From: Chloroflexota bacterium
GTDB lineage: Bacteria; Chloroflexota; Dormibacteria; Dormibacterales; Dormibacteraceae
DNA length: 64,000 bases
Direction of reading: 5' to 3'
NCBI GenBank assembly: GCA_005880915.1
Contig: VBIW01000039.1
Coordinates: forward strand, 1 to 64,000
The notes under the pieces were generated by a model. It was given only the letters and a program-made list of their open reading frames with translations. It did no database searches and was not told the DNA's origin. Position numbers and translations under genes: made by a program. Shown piece by piece: positions 1-7,807 of this stretch (positions within the stretch are counted from its first letter, which is position 1; the number at the start of each line of letters is the position of its first letter).

Positions 1-854
1 GCGCGGGCGGCTTTCGCCGCCTTCACGCTCGCTTCGAGCGCCGCCATCAGGTCGACGATCCGTGTCGGAGACGGCGCGGTTGGCGACTCGGCAAGGCTGG
101 GAGTCTTCGCGCCGATCGCGTCGAGCAGGCGCTGCCTGTGCTCGTCCGGGTATCGCTCGGGCTCGAATGGTCCGGAGAGGGTGTCGATCAGGAGGCGCGC
201 CATCTTCAGCTCCTTGTCGGTCGCCGCCGCGTCAGCGTCGGGGATGAAGAAATCGGCGGCGGCGACCTCGTCCGCGTGAACCATCGTCGTCAGCAGCATC
301 ACGTCGCCGTACGCACGGATCGCGCTCAGGTAGCGCCGCGAGCGCAGCGTGAACCAGGCGATCGCCATCCGGTCCGCCGCCGCCAGCGCCTGCCGGAGGA
401 TCCGAAACGGCGAAGTCGAATCGCGGTCTGGGACTACGTAGTAGCGGGATTCGAAGTAGATCGGATCGACCGCGGACACGTCGACAAATTGCTGGACGTC
501 GATCACACGGCTGCGCTCGGGCGCGAGCGAAGCGACCTCTTCGCGCGTCATGCTCACATACTGTCCGGGAGCCACCTCGTACCCCTTGTTGATCTCTTCG
601 TAGGTGACCTCGGGGGTGGAAGCGTGCTCGACCGGCAGGCCGCGTTCCTGTACTGGGCCGACCGAGAAGCGCGTTTCCGGCTCGGGCACGGGCAGGTAGA
701 TTTCCGACTCGGGAACGCGCACGTGGCGCATGCGCCGCCCCGCCCGGTCGAGCTCGTGGAAGCGCACATTCTTCTTGCGCACGGCCGGATAAAGGCGTAC
801 GGGCACGACCACCAGGCCGAGCGACAATGAGCCCGTCCAGACCGCTGTCGGCAT
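1..854 (-). CDS. ku: Ku protein, non-homologous end joining (3' end beyond window)
   Basis: Bacterial Ku forms a homodimeric ring that binds DNA double-strand ends and recruits ligase LigD. The frame read leftwards from the ATG at 852-854 starts MPTAVWTGSLSLGLVVVPVR, the typical Ku N-terminus, continues through VRFHELDRAGRRMRHVRVPE and EEINKGYEV, and is still open at base 1 in a Lys/Ala-rich C-terminal tail (LMAALEASVKAAKAA). About 284 codons are visible, so little is missing. A TAGGAT box (863-868 on the plus strand as ATCCTA) lies 8 nt before the ATG, so the mRNA is probably leaderless. It diverges from xylB with only 31 bp between starts. No ligD is in view; it may lie to the left. Confidence 0.93.
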   Translation of the reverse strand, partial: MPTAVWTGSLSLGLVVVPVRLYPAVRKKNVRFHELDRAGRRMRHVRVPESEIYLPVPEPETRFSVGPVQERGLPVEHASTPEVTYEEINKGYEVAPGQYVSMTREEVASLAPERSRVIDVQQFVDVSAVDPIYFESRYYVVPDRDSTSPFRILRQALAAADRMAIAWFTLRSRRYLSAIRAYGDVMLLTTMVHADEVAAADFFIPDADAAATDKELKMARLLIDTLSGPFEPERYPDEHRQRLLDAIGAKTPSLAESPTAPSPTRIVDLMAALEASVKAAKAAR

Positions 855-885
855 CGAACTGAATCCTAAGGGGCGTCGCCATTCA

Positions 886-2376
886 TTGAGCCATCTCCTC
901 GGCCTCGACGTCGGGACCAGCGGAGTCCGCTGCATCGCGATCGACCACCAGGGCACGGTTCGTGCCGAGGTAAGCGTCGAGCACCCCTCGTCCAGCCCAC
1001 GGCCGGGATGGTCTGAGCAGCGGCCGGAGGACTGGTGGGAGGGAGCTCGACGGGCGATCGCCGGTGTCGCAGTCAAGGTTGGGCGTGACATCGTCGGCCT
1101 CGGTCTCACCGGCCAGATGCACGGCGCGGTCTTTCTCGACCAATCGGATGAGGTCATCAGGCCAGCGCTCCTCTGGAACGATCAGAGGACGGCGGCGCAG
1201 TGTGAGGCGATAACCGAGAAGGTCGGCGCGCGCCGGCTCATCGAGGTCGCCGGAAACCCCGCGCTGACCGGGTTCCAGGCCCCGAAGGTCCTGTGGCTGC
1301 GCGACGAAGAGCCGAAGTCCTATGGGCGGCTTAACAGCCTGCTGCTGCCGAAGGACTACCTGCGCTTGAGGCTGGCGGGCGAGAAGGCGACCGACGCCTC
1401 CGATGCGTCCGGCACCCTGCTGCTCGATCTGAAAGAGCGCGGATGGTCGCGCGAGATCGTCGACGCGCTCCAGATTCCGATCGAGTGGCTGCCGCGGGTG
1501 CACGAAGGGCCGGCGGCAACGGGCCAGGTGCGAGCGGACGTCGCAAGCGACCTCGGATTGCCGGCGGGCGTCGTGGTCGCGGCCGGCGGTGGGGACAACG
1601 CAGCGGCAGCGGTCGGCAACGGAGTGGTCAGTGACGGCCTTGTGAGCTGCTCGATCGGGACGAGTGGAGTCCTGTTTGCTCACTCCGACGTTCTGTCGCT
1701 GGATCTTTCGGGCCGGCTCCACGCGTTCTGCCACGCGGTTCCCGACCGCTACCACCTCATGGGCGTCACCCTCGCGGCGGGCGCCTCACTGCGGTGGTGG
1801 GGTGAGGTGGTGGGCAAGCCCGACTACGACGAGCTGGGCGAGCTCGCGTCCCAGGCCCCGCCTGGCGCGGAGGGGCTTGTCTTCGTGCCTTATCTGACTG
1901 GCGAGCGCACGCCTCACATGGACCCGCATGCGCGCGGAGCCTTCGTCGGCCTGACGTCGCGCCACGGGCAGGGTCATCTGACGCGCGCGGTCATGGAAGG
2001 GGTTGCCTTCAGCCTGCGCGACTCGCTCGAGATCATGGTCGGCCTTGGCATCAAACCGGACCAGATTCGCGCGACGGGCGGCGGCGCCCGCAGCGCATTC
2101 TGGCGCCAGCTACTGGCTGATGTGATGACATGTCCGATCGTCCGCACCGAGGCCGACGAAGGGCCTGCTTATGGGGCCGCCCTGCTGGCCGGAGTCGCGT
2201 CGGGTGTCTACGCCGACGTGGCCGAGGCGACGGCGCAGATCTCGCTTCGATCCGACGTCTGCGAGCCGAACCCATCTACAGCTCGCAGGTACGCGGACTA
2301 TTACGCCGTTTACCGGGAGATCTATCCAGCGACTCGTTCCGCCATGCACTCGCTGACCGACCTGGCGAGCGGCTAA
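886..2376 (+). CDS. xylB: Xylulokinase (FGGY family)
   Basis: Phosphorylates D-xylulose to xylulose 5-phosphate for the pentose phosphate pathway. The 496-residue product has the full FGGY fold: N-terminal phosphate-binding LGLDVGTSGVR, substrate motif GLTGQMHG, ALLWNDQRT with the expected catalytic Asp, the GGGDNAAAAVGNG and SIGTSG segments, and C-terminal GGGARSAFWRQLLAD. Length matches bacterial XylB. The start is TTG at 886, because no ATG or GTG fits before the LGLDVGTSG motif and no good Shine-Dalgarno is present. No xylose isomerase or transporter is nearby, so a related pentulose substrate is possible. Confidence 0.92.
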   Translation: MSHLLGLDVGTSGVRCIAIDHQGTVRAEVSVEHPSSSPRPGWSEQRPEDWWEGARRAIAGVAVKVGRDIVGLGLTGQMHGAVFLDQSDEVIRPALLWNDQRTAAQCEAITEKVGARRLIEVAGNPALTGFQAPKVLWLRDEEPKSYGRLNSLLLPKDYLRLRLAGEKATDASDASGTLLLDLKERGWSREIVDALQIPIEWLPRVHEGPAATGQVRADVASDLGLPAGVVVAAGGGDNAAAAVGNGVVSDGLVSCSIGTSGVLFAHSDVLSLDLSGRLHAFCHAVPDRYHLMGVTLAAGASLRWWGEVVGKPDYDELGELASQAPPGAEGLVFVPYLTGERTPHMDPHARGAFVGLTSRHGQGHLTRAVMEGVAFSLRDSLEIMVGLGIKPDQIRATGGGARSAFWRQLLADVMTCPIVRTEADEGPAYGAALLAGVASGVYADVAEATAQISLRSDVCEPNPSTARRYADYYAVYREIYPATRSAMHSLTDLASG

Positions 2377-2434
2377 CTGAGATTCCTGCCTACAGTCGGC
2401 GCGCGATCCGGACTTCCTCGACGCGAGCTTTTGA

Positions 2435-2464
2435 GAGCGCGCGTCCGGTCGTGGACGCGCGCTC
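2435..2464. terminator. Strong stem-loop between convergent xylB and MFS genes
   Basis: A perfect 12-bp stem (GAGCGCGCGTCC / GGACGCGCGCTC) with a 6-nt loop lies 58 bp after xylB and 13 bp after the stop of the convergent MFS gene. There is no T-run on either side, so it may stabilise 3' ends rather than act as a classical intrinsic terminator. Confidence 0.45.
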
Positions 2465-2477
2465 CCCGACTGTGTTA

Positions 2478-3914
2478 TCAGGCCGCTTCAGGCAAGGCTT
2501 GCGCCCCGGGTCGCGGCGCGGCGACGCGGATGACGAGGAAAGCAAGCACGAAGCCGGCTAAAGCGACCACCACTCCGATCTCGAACGCGCTCGTGAAACC
2601 GGTAATCAGGGCTTCGTTGATTATTGTGTGTGTCGGCCGCACGTTGAGCAATTGGCTCTTCGTGACATTTGCGGCGACCGTGCCCAGGACGGCAAGGCCG
2701 ATCGACCCGCCCAGCTGCTGGCTAACGTTGAGCACGGCCGAGGCGAGACCCGCCTCGTTCCTGACTGCCCCTGAGATGGCGACGACGGTGGTGGGGAAGA
2801 AGACCAGCCCGAGGCCGATCGACAGGACGACCAGCGCGGGCAGGATGTCGACGACGTACGTCGCGTGTTCGGTGATGCGCGAGAGCCACAGCAGGCCGCC
2901 CGCGATGATGAGCGCACCTAGCGTGATGGGCACTCGCGGTCCGATGCGTCCGATCAACCGCGAGGTGACCTGCGCAGTGACGACAACCCCGATGCCGAGT
3001 GGGAGAAACGCGAAGCCCGCTTGCAGCGGGCTGTAGCCCAGCACGTTCTGCACGATCTGGGTCAGGAAAAAGAGCACGGCAAGTGTCGTCGAGCCGGCCA
3101 GCATCCGGAGAGCAAAGGCGCCGCTCCGGTTGCGGTTGTTGAACAACGCCAGCGGCATGAGTGGCTGCTTGCTGCGCAACTCGATCAGGACGAACAGGAC
3201 GAGCAGTGCCACGCCGGCGCCAAGAGTCGCAACAGTCGTGTTGTCGCTCCAGCTGTGCGTGGCGACGCGCGACAGGCCGTAGACAATCAGCGTCATGCCT
3301 GCGGTGACCGAAGCCGCGCCGGGGAGGTCGAGCCGGCCGGAGCGGCCCTCCGACGCCGCGAGCACGCGGGGTGCAGCGATCGCGAGCGCCGCGGCGATCG
3401 GAACGTTGACGAACAGAACCCACCGCCACGACAGGTAGTTGACGATCAGACCGCCGAGGATCAGGCCGACAGCTCCGCCGCCGCCGGCCGCCCCGGCGTA
3501 GATGCCCAGGGCTCGGTTGCGAGCCGGGCCTTCGGCGAATGTCTCGGCGATGAGGGATAACGCCGTTGGCGCGACGATGGCGCCGCCGGCACCCTGGATG
3601 ACCCGGGCGACGACCAGCCACGTCGAGGTGACCGCGAACCCACCTGCAAACGAGCCGGCGGCGAAGAGAAGGACGCCCGCGATGAACATCCGGCGGCGCC
3701 CGAAGATGTCGCCGGCGCGTCCACCCAGCAGCAACAGGCCACCGAACGCGAGCGAGTATCCGTTGACGACCCACTCGAGGTCGGTCGAGTTGAACTTAAG
3801 CGCTCGCTGGACGGAGGGCAGCGCCACGTTGACGATGGTCGTGTCGAGCACCACCATCAGCTGCGCGAACGCGATCACGATCAACGCGAACGTGAGGTTG
3901 CGAGACTTTGTCAT
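2478..3914 (-). CDS. MFS drug efflux transporter, DHA2 (EmrB/QacA) family
   Basis: Predicted proton-coupled multidrug exporter of 478 residues with about 14 membrane segments. The DHA2 hallmark motifs are visible: LDTTIVNVALPSVQRAL in the first helix, WVVNGYSLAFGGLLLLGGRAGDIFGRRR (motif A, residues about 48-75), and RVIQGAGGAIVAPTALSLI (motif C-like region). The ATG is one base after the stop of the DUF385 gene, with AGGAG about 10 nt upstream, so the two are translated from one mRNA. The cluster is headed by a MarR regulator with palindromes between, which suggests induction by a toxic small molecule. Substrate cannot be told from sequence. Confidence 0.9.
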   Translation of the reverse strand: MTKSRNLTFALIVIAFAQLMVVLDTTIVNVALPSVQRALKFNSTDLEWVVNGYSLAFGGLLLLGGRAGDIFGRRRMFIAGVLLFAAGSFAGGFAVTSTWLVVARVIQGAGGAIVAPTALSLIAETFAEGPARNRALGIYAGAAGGGGAVGLILGGLIVNYLSWRWVLFVNVPIAAALAIAAPRVLAASEGRSGRLDLPGAASVTAGMTLIVYGLSRVATHSWSDNTTVATLGAGVALLVLFVLIELRSKQPLMPLALFNNRNRSGAFALRMLAGSTTLAVLFFLTQIVQNVLGYSPLQAGFAFLPLGIGVVVTAQVTSRLIGRIGPRVPITLGALIIAGGLLWLSRITEHATYVVDILPALVVLSIGLGLVFFPTTVVAISGAVRNEAGLASAVLNVSQQLGGSIGLAVLGTVAANVTKSQLLNVRPTHTIINEALITGFTSAFEIGVVVALAGFVLAFLVIRVAAPRPGAQALPEAA

Positions 3915-3915
3915 T

Positions 3916-4404
3916 TCAGTTTTTCTCCTGTTGGTTTCCGGCGGGCGCCCCCAGAGGCGCGTGAGAGGTGGGTGGCGACCATCCGGCCGGTGCCTGCCGC
4001 ATGCGCAGGTATTCTTTGATCCCGATCAGCCGGAACTGCAGCAGCTCGTAGCGCGGGAATGCCGGCGCTGCGGCCGAGTAATCGATGACTTGCGGGTCGA
4101 TCAGCGTGTAGTCGTGTCCCCTGTAGGTGATGACGCACCATCCGGCCGCCTTGACGTTGAGGTACCAGGCGGCTTGCTCACTGAACGTCCGCGGCATCAC
4201 GAAGCTGTCGCCGAGCGGGCGTATGCCGAGAGGCGTGGCGTAAATCCGGCCGGACTTTCGACCGCGGTGGCGAAGCACGCCGACGATCGGCATCCAGCGC
4301 CGCCCAGCGATCAGCAGCGTCAGCGGGTTGATCAGACGGGCGGAGAAGCGGACGAGTTGGCGAGTGCGAGGACCAAGCGTGACACCCCTCGCGCTGACGT
4401 TCAT
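3916..4404 (-). CDS. Nitroreductase/deazaflavin-dependent oxidoreductase family protein (DUF385)
   Basis: A 162-residue protein of the Ddn-like split beta-barrel family, whose studied members use reduced F420 or flavin to reduce quinones or nitro compounds. Seen: LRHRGRKSGRIYATPLGIRPLGDSFV, the cofactor-binding RKSG-x-R-x-TPL element, then WYLNVKAAGWCVITYRGHDYTL. An upstream in-frame ATG exists at 4440, but the ATG at 4402-4404 has a canonical AGGAGGT 6-7 nt before it and is chosen. It lies between marR and the MFS gene on the same strand. It probably modifies or detoxifies the same compound the MFS exports. Whether it uses F420 cannot be decided here. Confidence 0.82.
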   Translation of the reverse strand: MNVSARGVTLGPRTRQLVRFSARLINPLTLLIAGRRWMPIVGVLRHRGRKSGRIYATPLGIRPLGDSFVMPRTFSEQAAWYLNVKAAGWCVITYRGHDYTLIDPQVIDYSAAAPAFPRYELLQFRLIGIKEYLRMRQAPAGWSPPTSHAPLGAPAGNQQEKN

Positions 4405-4427
4405 CGGGCGACCTCCTGAGAGTTGGG

Positions 4428-4449
4428 TGGTGGGATGCATGACCCACCA
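4428..4449. other. Inverted repeat in the leader of the DUF385-MFS operon
   Basis: TGGTGGG and CCCACCA are separated by 8 nt (ATGCATGA) and lie between the operators and the Shine-Dalgarno of the DUF385 gene. In the mRNA this would form a 7-bp stem. Function unknown; it could be an RNA hairpin or a third protein site. Confidence 0.35.
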
Positions 4450-4473
4450 GAAGCCGCGCTCCAGAGGAGTTAT

Positions 4474-4502
4474 TCCCTTAAAGGGATGATTCCCTTAAGG
4501 GA
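4474..4502. promoter_or_regulatory. Two adjacent palindromic operators, probable MarR sites
   Basis: TCCCTTAAAGGGA (4474-4486) and TCCCTTAAGGGA (4491-4502) are near-identical palindromes whose centres are about 16-17 bp apart. They sit downstream of the marR stop and upstream of the DUF385-MFS pair. Tandem 12-13-bp dyads next to a marR gene are the usual arrangement for autoregulated MarR efflux modules. Binding by this regulator is inferred. Confidence 0.7.
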
Positions 4503-4519
4503 TGATCAAGAGCGATGAC

Positions 4520-4975
4520 TTAATCGGGACGGCTGCCCGACATCGTCTGATCAGCCGACGCGATCATCCGGCGCAGCATGTCGGCCAGCGCCTGGCGCTC
4601 CCCTGGCTGGAGAGGGCCGAAGAACTCGTCGGTCGCACCGTCGAAGGCCCGGCTCGCCCGCTTCTGGACGGTTTTCCCGCGCGGGGTCAGGCTGAGGGCG
4701 TAGGAGCGCCTGTCAGCCGGATTCCGACGGCGTACCACGACGCCCTGGTGCTCGAGCTCGTCGATCAGCTCGACCATGGTCGTCCGGTCGATGCCGAGCT
4801 GGTCGCCGAGGGCGTGCTGGGAAATAGGTCCCAGAGCAAGCAGGTTGAGGACGCCGCACATCTGGACGTTGAGGCCCATCGGCACGAGCCGCCGCTTGGC
4901 CAGCTCCTGTCCCGTCCTCGCTGCAATGACGAGCAGGGCACCCGGACGGTCGGCCAGCGAGGGAGGTATCGGCAT
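4520..4975 (-). CDS. MarR-family transcriptional regulator
   Basis: A 151-residue winged-helix repressor. Helix-turn-helix and wing are clear: ALGDQLGIDRTTMVELIDELEHQGVVVRRRNPADRRSYALSLTPRGK (residues about 55-100). It is the first gene of the run marR, DUF385, MFS; the palindromes at 4474-4502 follow it. Its own promoter is visible: TTGACG (5007-5012), 16 bp, CATAAT (4985-4990), then 9 nt to the ATG, giving a leader of only a few nucleotides. It likely represses the efflux pair and releases DNA on binding a phenolic or similar ligand; the ligand is unknown. Confidence 0.9.
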   Translation of the reverse strand: MPIPPSLADRPGALLVIAARTGQELAKRRLVPMGLNVQMCGVLNLLALGPISQHALGDQLGIDRTTMVELIDELEHQGVVVRRRNPADRRSYALSLTPRGKTVQKRASRAFDGATDEFFGPLQPGERQALADMLRRMIASADQTMSGSRPD

Positions 4976-4984
4976 GTCGTGGCG

Positions 4985-5012
4985 ATTATGCCCAAAAAGT
5001 CCGGGCCGTCAA
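4985..5012 (-). promoter_or_regulatory. Promoter of marR (nearly leaderless)
   Basis: Read on the minus strand: -35 TTGACG, 16-bp spacer, -10 CATAAT, then 9 nt to the marR ATG. The predicted start site is within about 3 nt of the start codon. Confidence 0.6.
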
Positions 5013-5050
5013 CCTAGCGGATCATCCGCCGTGGTGACGATCAGGTTCGC

Positions 5051-6058
5051 TCAGGCTTCAGTCGGGCCGAGAGCGCCTCGCTGGTCGAGGTAGTAGAGCA
5101 GGGCCATTGATGGCACGACGACGATGACGAGAACGAATGTCACTGCGAGGAGCGCGACCTGGGTGGATTCCGGCGCAGTCGCCTGTGCGATCGTCAGCCG
5201 CCCCGGCAGAAGATAAGGCGCCTGCCCGAAACCCCACGCCAAGACCAACGACCCGACCGCGGCCACTGTCAGCACGCGGTACCAGCGAAAGATTCCCCTC
5301 CATAGGAGGAAAGCCACCAGGGGCGTCAACACCATGGTGGTAACTGCGAAGGGCAAGCCTGGTCCCGCCAGCATCGACCTGAACAGGGCCGGGGCTTGAA
5401 ATCCGATCACGACCAGCGCAACCGTGCCGATGACGATCAGCACCAAGGCCGCGGCCGCGGTGCGCTGTCGGAAGTAATCGACCAGCTCCGGCGCCCCGTA
5501 ACGGCGCGCGTCGCCCACCAGGAACGACGCCCCGGTGAACGCCGTCGCGGCCACCGAGACCAGCCCAAATGAGATCGACATGGGACTGAAGGAAGCTTCG
5601 AGCACCGATCCGCTCGCGACGCGCCCCGAGGCGATGGCTCCGAGCGAGGCTGCGAAGAAAAAAGGCGTCAGCACTGACGAAAGGCCGAACACCAGGTCTG
5701 CCGTACGGTGGGTTCGCGGATTGTCGGCGATGTGCCGGAAGGCGAAAAATGCACCGCGCAGGACGAGCCCGATCAGGGCCAGCGCGAACAGGGGATAGAG
5801 GCGGTCGAAGGTCGCATAGAAGAGCGGCGGGAACCCTGTCCAGCACAGAACGATCGCAAATACGAGCCAGACGTTGTTCACTTCCCAAACCGGCGCCATC
5901 GCATGGTCGATCAGGCGTCGAGCTTCGGGTCCACGGCCGCCGTTTCCAGCGAGCAGGTCCCAGATGCCGGCGCCGAAGTCGGCCCCGCCCGCCGTGCTGT
6001 ATGCGGTGATCGCGGCGAGCAGGACCAGCGCGACAAGGTTTGGAAGCAAGTCGTTCAA
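5051..6058 (-). CDS. cydB: Cytochrome bd ubiquinol/menaquinol oxidase subunit II
   Basis: Membrane subunit of the bd-type terminal oxidase, which reduces oxygen with quinol electrons at low oxygen tension. The 335-residue product has about 8-9 membrane helices and the family start LVLLAAITAYSTAGGADFGAGIWDLL, followed by MAPVWEVNNVWLVFAIVLCWTGFP, a strongly conserved CydB stretch. Its ATG overlaps the cydA stop by 4 bp (ATGA), so it is translationally coupled. No CydX-like small ORF was recognised. Confidence 0.95.
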   Translation of the reverse strand: MNDLLPNLVALVLLAAITAYSTAGGADFGAGIWDLLAGNGGRGPEARRLIDHAMAPVWEVNNVWLVFAIVLCWTGFPPLFYATFDRLYPLFALALIGLVLRGAFFAFRHIADNPRTHRTADLVFGLSSVLTPFFFAASLGAIASGRVASGSVLEASFSPMSISFGLVSVAATAFTGASFLVGDARRYGAPELVDYFRQRTAAAALVLIVIGTVALVVIGFQAPALFRSMLAGPGLPFAVTTMVLTPLVAFLLWRGIFRWYRVLTVAAVGSLVLAWGFGQAPYLLPGRLTIAQATAPESTQVALLAVTFVLVIVVVPSMALLYYLDQRGALGPTEA

Positions 6059-7470
6059 GAGCCCACCCGGCCGAACTTCCCGGGTCGCGGGCCGTAGGGC
6101 GCACCTTCCTCGGGCGCAAATGTTCCGAGCGAGTCTTCACGTTTCCAGCGCGCGGCGAGCCTGACCAGGAGGTAGATGAAGAAGTACGCGATCAGGGCGT
6201 AGACGGTGACGAGGGTCAGGAGCATCGTCCACACAAACGAGTCCGGCGCGCCGGTGACGGCGTCGGCGACCCGCATCAACCCGTAGACGATCCACGGCTG
6301 GCGCCCGACCTCGGTCGTCACCCAGCCCGCCTCGACCGCTGCATAGCAACCCACCCCCGCCAGTGCCGCCAGGCGGTAAAACCACACCGAGTCGGGCAGG
6401 TGGCGGCGGCGCACCAGGACCCAGAAGTACCAGGCTGCCAGCAACGCGCCGGCCGTGCCAAAGCCAACCATCGCGTCGAACGCGAGATGCGTGATGTTCG
6501 CCTCGACGATGCTGGGCCTGGCGTCGGCCGCCACGCTGGTGAGCCCTGGCACGACGGTGCCGGCCGAGTAGCCGACCAGCAGCGAGTCGAGTGAGGGAAT
6601 GGAAAGTCCGAAATGGATCACCCCCGACCCGTCGATCAGCCCGCCCACGACCTCAGGGTTGTGGTCTCGCGTCGTCCAGGTGATCTCCATGGCGGCAAAC
6701 TTGGCGGGCTGGTCGGCGACCAGCGCGCGCGCCGAGAGGTCGCCGATCACCAGCTGCACCGGCGTCAAAGCGGCCGCCACGGTGAAGGGCACCGCAAAGG
6801 CCAATCGCTGATAGTGGTCCCGCCTTTCGCGCAGCCAGGCCACCGCATAGATGGACGCGACGATGAAGCCGGTCGTCATGTAGATCGCGATGAGAAAGTG
6901 CCAGAACTCATAGCCGAGCGAGCGGGTGAACAGGGCGGCCATCACGTCGACGTCGGTCACCTGCCCGCTGATGAGCTTGACGCCGCCTGGCGTGTTCATG
7001 AATGAGTTGGCGGCCAGGACGGAGACCGTACCCAGCAAGCCCGCCGGCGGCAGCGCAAGGCCAAGCAGGAAATGCGTCCTGGGCTGGAGCCGCTCCCAAC
7101 CGTAGAGGTAGATGCCGATGAAGATCGCCTCGAGGAAGAAGGCCAGGCCTTCGACCGCAAAGCCGATTCCCATCGCCGCCCCGAAGCGAGCCATCATCCG
7201 GGGCCACAGGAGGCCGAACTCAAAAGAGAGGATGGTGCCCGTCACGGCCCCGACCGCGAACTGGACGGCCATGACCACCGACCACCGGCGGGCGATCTTC
7301 AGCGCGACCGGGTCCTTTCTCGCCAGGCCGATGCCTTCCATCAGCAGGGTCAGCGACGGCAGGGCCACCCCCAGCGGCACGAGCAGAACATGAGTCGCCA
7401 GCGTGAACGCCATCTGGATGCGGCTGGGCAGAAGAGCCGACTCGCCCGCCAGCCAGAGCGTCGCTGCCAT
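6055..7470 (-). CDS. cydA: Cytochrome bd oxidase subunit I
   Basis: Haem-carrying and quinol-oxidising subunit of bd oxidase. The frame extends up to 7533, but the ATG at 7468-7470 (MAATLWLAGESALLPSRIQMAF) is preferred: it gives 471 residues and places the conserved haem-ligand His in MAFTLATHVLLVPLGVA at the usual distance. GWVTTEVGRQPWIVYGLMR carries the invariant GRQPW signature, and a quinol-binding region (Q-loop) appears around WTTRDHNPEVVGG. A TTATCT box is 6 nt upstream of the ATG, suggesting a leaderless mRNA. The adjacent ABC pair is more exporter-like than CydDC, so the haem-loading CydDC must be elsewhere or absent. Confidence 0.95.
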   Translation of the reverse strand: MAATLWLAGESALLPSRIQMAFTLATHVLLVPLGVALPSLTLLMEGIGLARKDPVALKIARRWSVVMAVQFAVGAVTGTILSFEFGLLWPRMMARFGAAMGIGFAVEGLAFFLEAIFIGIYLYGWERLQPRTHFLLGLALPPAGLLGTVSVLAANSFMNTPGGVKLISGQVTDVDVMAALFTRSLGYEFWHFLIAIYMTTGFIVASIYAVAWLRERRDHYQRLAFAVPFTVAAALTPVQLVIGDLSARALVADQPAKFAAMEITWTTRDHNPEVVGGLIDGSGVIHFGLSIPSLDSLLVGYSAGTVVPGLTSVAADARPSIVEANITHLAFDAMVGFGTAGALLAAWYFWVLVRRRHLPDSVWFYRLAALAGVGCYAAVEAGWVTTEVGRQPWIVYGLMRVADAVTGAPDSFVWTMLLTLVTVYALIAYFFIYLLVRLAARWKREDSLGTFAPEEGAPYGPRPGKFGRVGS

Positions 7471-7519
7471 TCGGTCAGATAAATGCTCGCACCAAGCGTG
7501 GCGTATAAGGAGAAGGGCG

Positions 7520-7807
7520 ATGGCCGGGGTCAAATGCGCTCACATCACCGACGATCTCGACTTTCCGAAGCCCAACCCGCCCGCGGGATGCGAGGAATGC
7601 CTGGCGAGTGGAGACCGCTGGGTCCACCTGCGGCTTTGCCTCGAGTGCGGACACGTGGGCTGCTGCGATTCGTCGCCGAATCGCCACGCCACCAAGCACT
7701 TTCACAAGACGAATCACCCCGTCATAGCGTCGTACGAGCCGGGCGAAGCGTGGGTCTGGTGCTACGTGGACGAGGTGTTCTTCGAGACCGCCGCGAGCGT
7801 GCGCTGA
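7520..7807 (+). CDS. UBP-type zinc finger domain protein
   Basis: A 95-residue stand-alone zf-UBP protein. Cys/His ligands are ordered as in the family: CAH near the N-terminus, GCEECLASGDRWVHLRLCLECGHVGCCDSSPNRHATKHFHKTNHPVI, ending AWVWCYVDEVFFE. In eukaryotes this fold binds ubiquitin C-termini; bacteria lack ubiquitin, so the bacterial ligand is unknown. AAGGAG at 7507-7512 supports the ATG at 7520. It diverges from cydA and its last 46 bp run antisense to the end of the ABC gene to its right. Confidence 0.88.
   Translation: MAGVKCAHITDDLDFPKPNPPAGCEECLASGDRWVHLRLCLECGHVGCCDSSPNRHATKHFHKTNHPVIASYEPGEAWVWCYVDEVFFETAASVR

Noticed and set aside
2435-2464. Classical bidirectional terminator
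   Set aside because: The stem is strong but there is no T-run on either strand, so it is listed only as a stem-loop with reduced confidence.
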